Assembly (NCBI GenBank): GCA_022822425.1
Contig: JAJEBS010000299.1
Location: forward strand, 1-42,894
Length of the DNA: 42,894 nt
Source: Gemmatimonadota bacterium
Lineage (GTDB): Bacteria > Gemmatimonadota > Gemmatimonadetes > Longimicrobiales > Gaopeijiaceae
Direction: 5' to 3'
A program made the position numbers and the translations under genes. Positions 38,326-42,894 of this stretch are shown here, piece after piece (positions within the stretch are counted from its first letter, which is position 1; the number at the start of each line of letters is the position of its first letter). The notes beneath the pieces were generated by a model, which was not told the origin of the DNA, searched no databases, and saw only the letters and a list, made by a program, of their open reading frames with translations.

Positions 38326-39429
38326 CTACAGCCCGAACCTCTGCCCCTCGGTCGCCACGGAGAACCCCCGGCTCGCGATCTCCCGGGCCTCCGGCGAAGC
38401 CTCGTCCAACGCCGGATTGGTGTTGTTCAGGTGGATGAACGCGACCTCGCTATCCCCCCGCACAACCTCCTGCAGCAGATCCATCGAGTGGGGCACCATG
38501 GGGTGCGGGATGTCCGCGATGTTCCGCCCCGGCACCTCCCCGGGGCTGTAGAAGGTCGCGTCCAGCAGGGCCACGTCCACACCGCGCACGACCTCCGCGA
38601 CATCCCGGTCCCACGCCTCCCAGCTGTCGATGTCCGGGAGATAGAGGAGGGAGCGGCTCGGACCCCGGAAGGTCCAGCCGACGGTGTCCGAGAACTCGGG
38701 ACGATGGGGAACGGGGGTGGCCATGGCGGAGAGGCTGTCGTCGATCTCGTACCAGCGGTCGAATTCGACGGGACGCAGGTCCAGACGCCCCTCGTCCACG
38801 AGCAGACTCCAGGGGCCGTTGGATGCAAGGAAGCCCGCCATCTCCGGGCTGCAATAGCACGGCGTGGGGGCGATCCCCAGGCCCTCCCGGCCCAGATGGG
38901 CGAGCCCCAGGTAGTGCCCCATGTGCGCGTGGGTCAGGAAGATGCCGTCGAAGGGCCGCCGCGCCTGAGCGCGCGCACGAAAGCCCGGGTCGTCGATCAG
39001 GTCCATTTGCTGCCGCAGATCCGGGGACGCGTCCACCAGGTAGTAGCGCCCGGCGTCGGGCTCCACGATGGCGAGAGAGCACACGTAGCGCGGCTGCTCG
39101 CGCTCGCGGGCACGGTCGCACCGGGGCGCGTAGCACCCGGTTTGGGGCATGCCGCCATCCTGGGCCACCCCGAGCACCAGCACGTAGGGATCCGCCCGGC
39201 GCCACGACGGCAACCCGGGTCCGAGGAGGGCCGCCCCGGCCGCAGCACCCAGGAATGCACGGCGCGAGACGCCCGCGCCGCCAGGCCCGCGCACCTCGCC
39301 AGGCCCGCGCACTCCGCCAAGCCCCCGCACTCCGCCAAGCCCCCGCACACTGCCTTGTCCGCGCATCCCGCGCCCCCGCGCCGCCCAACGCCTCTTCGGC
39401 GGTCCCTGCTTCTGCAACGACCCATCCAT
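38326..39429 (-). CDS. PqqB-like metallo-beta-lactamase fold protein, Tat signal
   Basis: A 367-residue metallo-hydrolase-fold protein of the PqqB-like group: VLGVAQDGGMPQTGC, then DASPDLRQQMDLI, FLTHAHMGHYLGL (metal-site motif), LLYLPDIDSWEAWD and LLDATFY. The N-terminus has a 20-residue charged start, a repeated Gly/Val/Arg linker (four six-residue units) and then SRRAFLGAAAGAALL, a twin-arginine-type signal. True PqqB is cytoplasmic, so an exported member is more likely a hydrolase than a PQQ-synthesis protein, and no other pqq gene is present. The ATG at 39429 is chosen because AGGAG lies seven bases before it. The CYTH gene is divergent. Confidence 0.82.
   Translation of the reverse strand: MDGSLQKQGPPKRRWAARGRGMRGQGSVRGLGGVRGLGGVRGPGEVRGPGGAGVSRRAFLGAAAGAALLGPGLPSWRRADPYVLVLGVAQDGGMPQTGCYAPRCDRAREREQPRYVCSLAIVEPDAGRYYLVDASPDLRQQMDLIDDPGFRARAQARRPFDGIFLTHAHMGHYLGLAHLGREGLGIAPTPCYCSPEMAGFLASNGPWSLLVDEGRLDLRPVEFDRWYEIDDSLSAMATPVPHRPEFSDTVGWTFRGPSRSLLYLPDIDSWEAWDRDVAEVVRGVDVALLDATFYSPGEVPGRNIADIPHPMVPHSMDLLQEVVRGDSEVAFIHLNNTNPALDEASPEAREIASRGFSVATEGQRFGL
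39277..39348. repeat. Four 18-bp tandem repeats in PqqB-like gene
   Basis: Units start at 39277, 39295, 39313 and 39331; the last two are identical, and the first two share their last 15 bases. Each encodes six residues such as VRGLGG or VRGPGE, just before the twin-arginine motif of the PqqB-like protein. In-frame copy change is possible. Confidence 0.85.
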
Positions 39430-39561
39430 TCCCATGCTCCTCTGTTCGCCGCGGCGGTCCCGAATGACGCGGAGACCGCCCCTGTTGGCGACCGGCTGTC
39501 GAGCCGCAGTTTGGGTTGGCAGGAATCCGCCACGCAACCCGGGAGGCAGGCGAAGACCGCG

Positions 39562-40068
39562 ATGGCGCACGAGATCGAGCGCAAGTTTCTGGTGCGGTCC
39601 GATGCATGGAGAGCCGCTGCATCGAGGTCCGGCGTGACAGGGGTCCGCATCCGCCAGGGCTACCTGTCCACCTCCGACACGCGCTCCGTGCGGGTGCGCA
39701 CGGCCGGCGAAGGGGCCACGCTCAACGTGAAGGGCAAAAAGGTCGGCCCGCGCGCGTCCGAATTCGAATACTCGATTCCGCTCGGCGACGCGATTCAGAT
39801 GCTCGGCGAACTATGCCGGCGCCCGTTCATCGAAAAGACCCGCTACGACATCCCCGGGCCCGACGGACACGTCTGGGAGGTAGACGAGTTCCACGAGGAG
39901 AACGCCGGTCTGGTAGTCGCCGAGATCGAGTTGTCCCATGAGGACCAGACGTTCGCCCATCCCCAATGGCTGGGTGAGGAGGTCACCGACGATCCAAGCT
40001 ACCTGAACACCAACCTTGTGGAGCGTCCCTTCACCACCTGGGACCGGGAGGATGACTCGCGGGAGTAG
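39562..40068 (+). CDS. CYTH-domain phosphohydrolase/cyclase-type protein
   Basis: A 168-residue CYTH-fold protein, in the group that includes inorganic triphosphatases and class IV adenylate cyclases. HEIERKFLV is the ExExK signature at the very start, and RIRQGYLS, SVRVRTAGEGATLNVKG, EFEYSIP, KTRYDIP, WEVDEFHEEN and VAEIELS supply the tunnel of charged residues. The short size and single domain fit a triphosphatase-type enzyme; there is no CHAD domain. The ATG at 39562 starts exactly at the signature, while the open frame upstream is a shadow of the PqqB-like gene. Its 3' end overlaps the convergent rlpA gene by 38 bases. Confidence 0.92.
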   Translation: MAHEIERKFLVRSDAWRAAASRSGVTGVRIRQGYLSTSDTRSVRVRTAGEGATLNVKGKKVGPRASEFEYSIPLGDAIQMLGELCRRPFIEKTRYDIPGPDGHVWEVDEFHEENAGLVVAEIELSHEDQTFAHPQWLGEEVTDDPSYLNTNLVERPFTTWDREDDSRE

Positions 40069-40714
40069 CAGCCGGCGTCGTGAACCAGGGATGCAGGGGG
40101 CTCGCGGAAGGCTGGGGACCGCGATGACGAGGGCTCGCGGGACCAGCCCAAAGCCGCATCGCACCGCCCCCGCCTTCCATCCGCGGCGGATCCACCGCGG
40201 GCGGGTCCAGCGCCCGCACCTCCACCCGCGCGATCCCCCTGTCGGCGATTCCAAGCTTCACCGCCGCGACGTAGGAGAGGTCGATGACGCGGCCCTCCAC
40301 GAACGGCCCGCGGTCGTTCACCCGCACCACCACCCGGTTGCCCGTGTCGAGATCGGTGACGCGCACGTAGGTGGGGAGGGGGAGCGTCTTGTGCGCCGCC
40401 GTCATGGCGTACATGTCGTAGGTCTCGCCCGTGGAGGTTGCCCGCCCGTGGAAGGGGTGGCCGTACCAGGAAGCGACCCCGCGCTGCACAAAGTCCTTGC
40501 TGGTCTGCAGCACGCGGTAACGAATACCGAACTCGTCGTAGAACGCGGGATTGCCCAGACGCGACTTGTACTCCTGCCGCGGCTCCGCATCGGGGGGGAG
40601 AGAGACCCGCGCCGCCCGCGGCGTGTTCACACGAAAACATCCCGCCGCCCCCAGCAGCGCCAGAAGCACCCCCAGCCGTCCCGAAGTCCGACGCAAGCAC
40701 TCGAGGAAGGACAT
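40031..40714 (-). CDS. rlpA: RlpA-like septal lytic transglycosylase lipoprotein
   Basis: A 227-residue outer-membrane-type lipoprotein (LLGAAGC lipobox) with a double-psi beta-barrel: VASWYGHPFHGRATSTGE, YDMYAMTAAHKTLPLPTYVRVT, NRVVVRVNDRGPF and GRVIDLSYVAAVKLGI. Known RlpA enzymes cleave naked glycan strands at the septum, with the Asp and His of this barrel as key residues; both are present. There is no SPOR domain at the C-terminus; instead a Pro/Ser-rich tail of about 50 residues follows. The start is ATG 40714 (a GTG at 40717 is adjacent), 12 bases after the dnaE stop, so it is probably transcribed with dnaE. Confidence 0.9.
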   Translation of the reverse strand: MSFLECLRRTSGRLGVLLALLGAAGCFRVNTPRAARVSLPPDAEPRQEYKSRLGNPAFYDEFGIRYRVLQTSKDFVQRGVASWYGHPFHGRATSTGETYDMYAMTAAHKTLPLPTYVRVTDLDTGNRVVVRVNDRGPFVEGRVIDLSYVAAVKLGIADRGIARVEVRALDPPAVDPPRMEGGGGAMRLWAGPASPRHRGPQPSASPLHPWFTTPAATPASHPPGPRW

Positions 40715-40726
40715 CACTCCACCAGC

Positions 40727-42894
40727 CTACGCCCGTACCAACTCCACCCGCGTCTGCCCCAGCACCTCGCGCAGCTCCCGCAAGGTCGCGGGCCCCGGAT
40801 CCACCCTCAGCGTCCTGGAGCGCAACCGCCGGTCGCGTTCGCCGTTGCCGGACCGCCAGAGCACCTCCACCGGGGCGTCTCCCGGATGTCCCGCGAGCAT
40901 CTTCTTCGCCCTGGCGAAGGCGTCTTCCGGGACTTCGGTCCCCGCGTCCAGCGCGATGCGCAGAGCCAGCCGCCCGGAGGTGAGCACGTCGTCCAGAGGC
41001 TCCACCTCGTCGAGGAAGATCGGCGGGTCCTCCTCGTCGCGCTCCCGGCCGGACACCTTGCCCCGGATGAGGACCACCGCATCCTGCTGCAGAGGCTCCC
41101 TGCCCGCCGCCCAGGCGTCGCGGAAGGCGAGCACTTGCGCGGTTCCGTGGAAGTCCTCGATGGTGATCCGCCCCCACTCCGAGTTGTCCCTGCGCGAGAT
41201 CTGCCGCTGCACCTGGGTCACGACGCACGGGATCTCGACGGACGCGTTCGCGTGTCTGCGCAGCCTGGAGGTGTTGACCTCGCGGAAGACGTGCACGGCG
41301 TCGCTGAAGCGGTCCAGCGGATGGCCGGAGATGAAGAAGCCCAGCGCCTCCTTCTCCTGCGCCAGCCGCCTGCGTTCCGCCCACTCGCGCACCGCGGGCA
41401 GCTCCGGCGCCGGATCGTCGACCTCATCCAGCCCCCCGAAGAGCGACTCCTGGCCGGCTTCCCGATCCGCCTGGCGGGCGTTCACGTCGGCATAGGCGAT
41501 ATCCAGTCCGGCCACCAGCTGGGCCCGGTGCCCGAAGGCGTCGAGCGCCCCCGCCGCGATCAGCGCCTCGCAGGCCCGCTTGTTGAGCGCCCGCGTATCG
41601 ATGCGATCCAGGAAATCGAACAGCGTCTCAAAGCGCCCACCCTCCGCCCGCGCCGTCAGCACGGACTCGACCGCGGCCGCGCCGACCCCGCGCACCGCGC
41701 CCAGCCCGAATCGAATCTGGGCGCTCCCGGTGACCGTGAACTTCCACCCCGACTCGTTCACGTCCGGCGGCAGCAGTTCGATGGGCTCGTCGAGGCCCGG
41801 GATGGAGCGGTGCAGCTCCCGGCTCTCGAGAATGTACTTCACAACCTGGTCGGTATTCGAAAGCACCGACGAGAGCAGCGCCGCCATGAACTCGGCGGGA
41901 TAGTGGCACTTGAGCCACGCGGTATGATACGACAGGAGCGAGTATCCGGCGCTGTGCGCGCGGTTGAAGCCGTAGCGCCCGAAAGTCTCGATCTGGTCGG
42001 CGAGGTCCGCCGCGATCCGGGCGTCCACCCCCTTGGCGGCGGCGCGCTCCCGGAAGGTCGCCAGCTCGGCGCGAATCAGCTCCGGGATCTTCTTGCCCAC
42101 CGCCTTGCGCACCACGTCGGCTTCGCCCAGCGAATATCCCGCGAGGATATTCACGATGCGCATCACCTGCTCCTGATAGACGATGATGCCGTAGGTGGGC
42201 TCGAGCAATTCCTCCAGCTCGGGATGCGGATAGGTGACCGGCTCCTGTCCCAGCTTGCGCCGGATATAGACGTCGGTCATTCCGGAGTCGAGGGGACCGG
42301 GCCGGATGAGGGCGTTGGTGGCGACCAGGTCCTCGAAGCGGTCGCAGCGCATGGCCCGCAACTTTCCCGTGGCCAACGCGGACTCGAACTGGAACACGCC
42401 GGACGTACCCCCCTGCGCGAGCATCTCGTAGACCCGCGCGTCGTCCAGGGGAACTTCGTCCATGGTTGGATGGACCGCGCCCGTCTCCGGGTGGCGCAGC
42501 GCCCCGTGTTTCGCCTTTACCAGCTCGACGGCGTCGTGGATGATGGTGAGGGTGCGCAGCCCCAGAAAGTCCATTTTGAGCATGCCGGCGTCGTCCACGC
42601 AGTTCATGTCGTACTGCGTGACCACGTCCACATCGGGCGCCTGGCCGTCGCGCGACGCCATCCCTCCGCCCGGCGCCTGCGTCGAACCGTTCCCGCGCAC
42701 CCCGCTTCCGCGCGACTGGACGCACACGGGCACATAGTCGGAGAGCGGTCCGGGCGCGATCACGACCCCCGCCGCGTGCACCGACGCGTGCCGGCTCAGT
42801 CCCTCGAGAGTGCGCGAATAGTCGAAGAGCTTCCGGTAGCGCTCTTCCCCCCGGTACAGTTCCCTGACGTCGGCGATCTTCTCCAGCGCCTGCC
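40727..42894 (-). CDS. dnaE: DNA polymerase III alpha subunit, C-terminal part
   Basis: The C-terminal 722 codons of the replicative polymerase alpha subunit; the N-terminus lies beyond the right edge. It enters at QALEKIADVRELY and continues with SRHASVHAAGVVI, QYDM, LKMDFLGLRTLTII (catalytic palm), FQFES, RPGPLDSGMTDVYIRRK, YGIIVYQEQVM, FGRYGFNRAHSAGYSLLSYHTAWLK, then the helix-hairpin-helix region, QLVAGLD and QESLFG, and the OB-fold (GRITIEDFHGTAQVLAF). It lacks ImuB-linked features. Between VCVQ and DVDVVTQYDM there is a Gly/Ser-rich insert of about 28 residues where typical enzymes have a short loop. The C-terminus is intact. rlpA follows 12 bases downstream. Confidence 0.95.
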   Translation of the reverse strand, partial: QALEKIADVRELYRGEERYRKLFDYSRTLEGLSRHASVHAAGVVIAPGPLSDYVPVCVQSRGSGVRGNGSTQAPGGGMASRDGQAPDVDVVTQYDMNCVDDAGMLKMDFLGLRTLTIIHDAVELVKAKHGALRHPETGAVHPTMDEVPLDDARVYEMLAQGGTSGVFQFESALATGKLRAMRCDRFEDLVATNALIRPGPLDSGMTDVYIRRKLGQEPVTYPHPELEELLEPTYGIIVYQEQVMRIVNILAGYSLGEADVVRKAVGKKIPELIRAELATFRERAAAKGVDARIAADLADQIETFGRYGFNRAHSAGYSLLSYHTAWLKCHYPAEFMAALLSSVLSNTDQVVKYILESRELHRSIPGLDEPIELLPPDVNESGWKFTVTGSAQIRFGLGAVRGVGAAAVESVLTARAEGGRFETLFDFLDRIDTRALNKRACEALIAAGALDAFGHRAQLVAGLDIAYADVNARQADREAGQESLFGGLDEVDDPAPELPAVREWAERRRLAQEKEALGFFISGHPLDRFSDAVHVFREVNTSRLRRHANASVEIPCVVTQVQRQISRRDNSEWGRITIEDFHGTAQVLAFRDAWAAGREPLQQDAVVLIRGKVSGRERDEEDPPIFLDEVEPLDDVLTSGRLALRIALDAGTEVPEDAFARAKKMLAGHPGDAPVEVLWRSGNGERDRRLRSRTLRVDPGPATLRELREVLGQTRVELVRA

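Noticed and set aside
1-42894. tRNA, rRNA, insertion sequence, integrase, phage or toxin-antitoxin pair
   Set aside because: I looked in the gaps and among the proteins and saw no cloverleaf with GTTCGAATC-type arms, no transposase or integrase motifs, and no small paired toxin-antitoxin genes.

Overview
The window is a high-GC, gene-dense bacterial chromosome segment of 34 protein genes, two of them cut by the window edges. I see no rRNA or tRNA gene, transposase, phage gene or CRISPR array. The mix of lipoprotein hydrolases, a LolA-like envelope lipoprotein, a Bacteroidota-style ArgC, a PE-LIG-POL LigD with Ku, and WD40/PHP (CehA-type) proteins suggests a Gemmatimonadota-like heterotroph. 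That assignment is inference from gene content; no marker gene settles it.

Layout. 1-4.9 kb: partial MFS transporter, lipoprotein gamma-glutamyltransferase, rhomboid protease, and a YtcJ-type exported amidohydrolase preceded by two palindromic operators. 5.0-6.4 kb: an AAA_14/DUF4143 ATPase preceded by four direct repeats at an exact 22-bp period. 6.5-12.5 kb: exported WD40/PHP hydrolase, a DUF4105 (Lnb-like) membrane protein, and an NCS2 nucleobase permease with an extra soluble C-terminal domain. 12.5-17.9 kb: an OLD-type ATPase/TOPRIM protein beside divergent Ku and LigD (end joining). 17.9-24.1 kb: alpha/beta hydrolase, MoaD-like and BNR-repeat pair, DUF72 protein, Fic protein, and a Tat-exported GMC dehydrogenase pair. 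24.1-30.4 kb: a deoxyhypusine-synthase-like gene divergent from a tightly packed operon: argR, an unassigned P-loop protein, argC, argD-type and argB. 30.4-35.4 kb (minus strand): DUF1015, amidase, cysteine synthase and lipoprotein. 35.6-38.3 kb: P1 peptidase translationally coupled to a sodium/solute symporter. 38.3-42.9 kb: PqqB-like metallohydrolase, CYTH protein, RlpA and the C-terminal two thirds of DnaE.

How they work together. The strongest system-level signal is a candidate ArgR regulon. The same odd palindrome (TCTGnCA-ttn-TGnCAGA type) occurs three times at the 5' end of the argR operon and twice before the exported amidohydrolase 22 kb away, with 42-bp centre-to-centre spacing at both loci. 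The operon has no N-acetylglutamate synthase gene; an unassigned dethiobiotin-synthase/MobB-like P-loop protein sits between argR and argC. The other main candidate for something undescribed is the 22-bp-periodic repeat array before the DUF4143 ATPase. Many other genes (GGT, amidohydrolase, amidase, P1 peptidase with symporter) fit scavenging of peptides and amides in the envelope.
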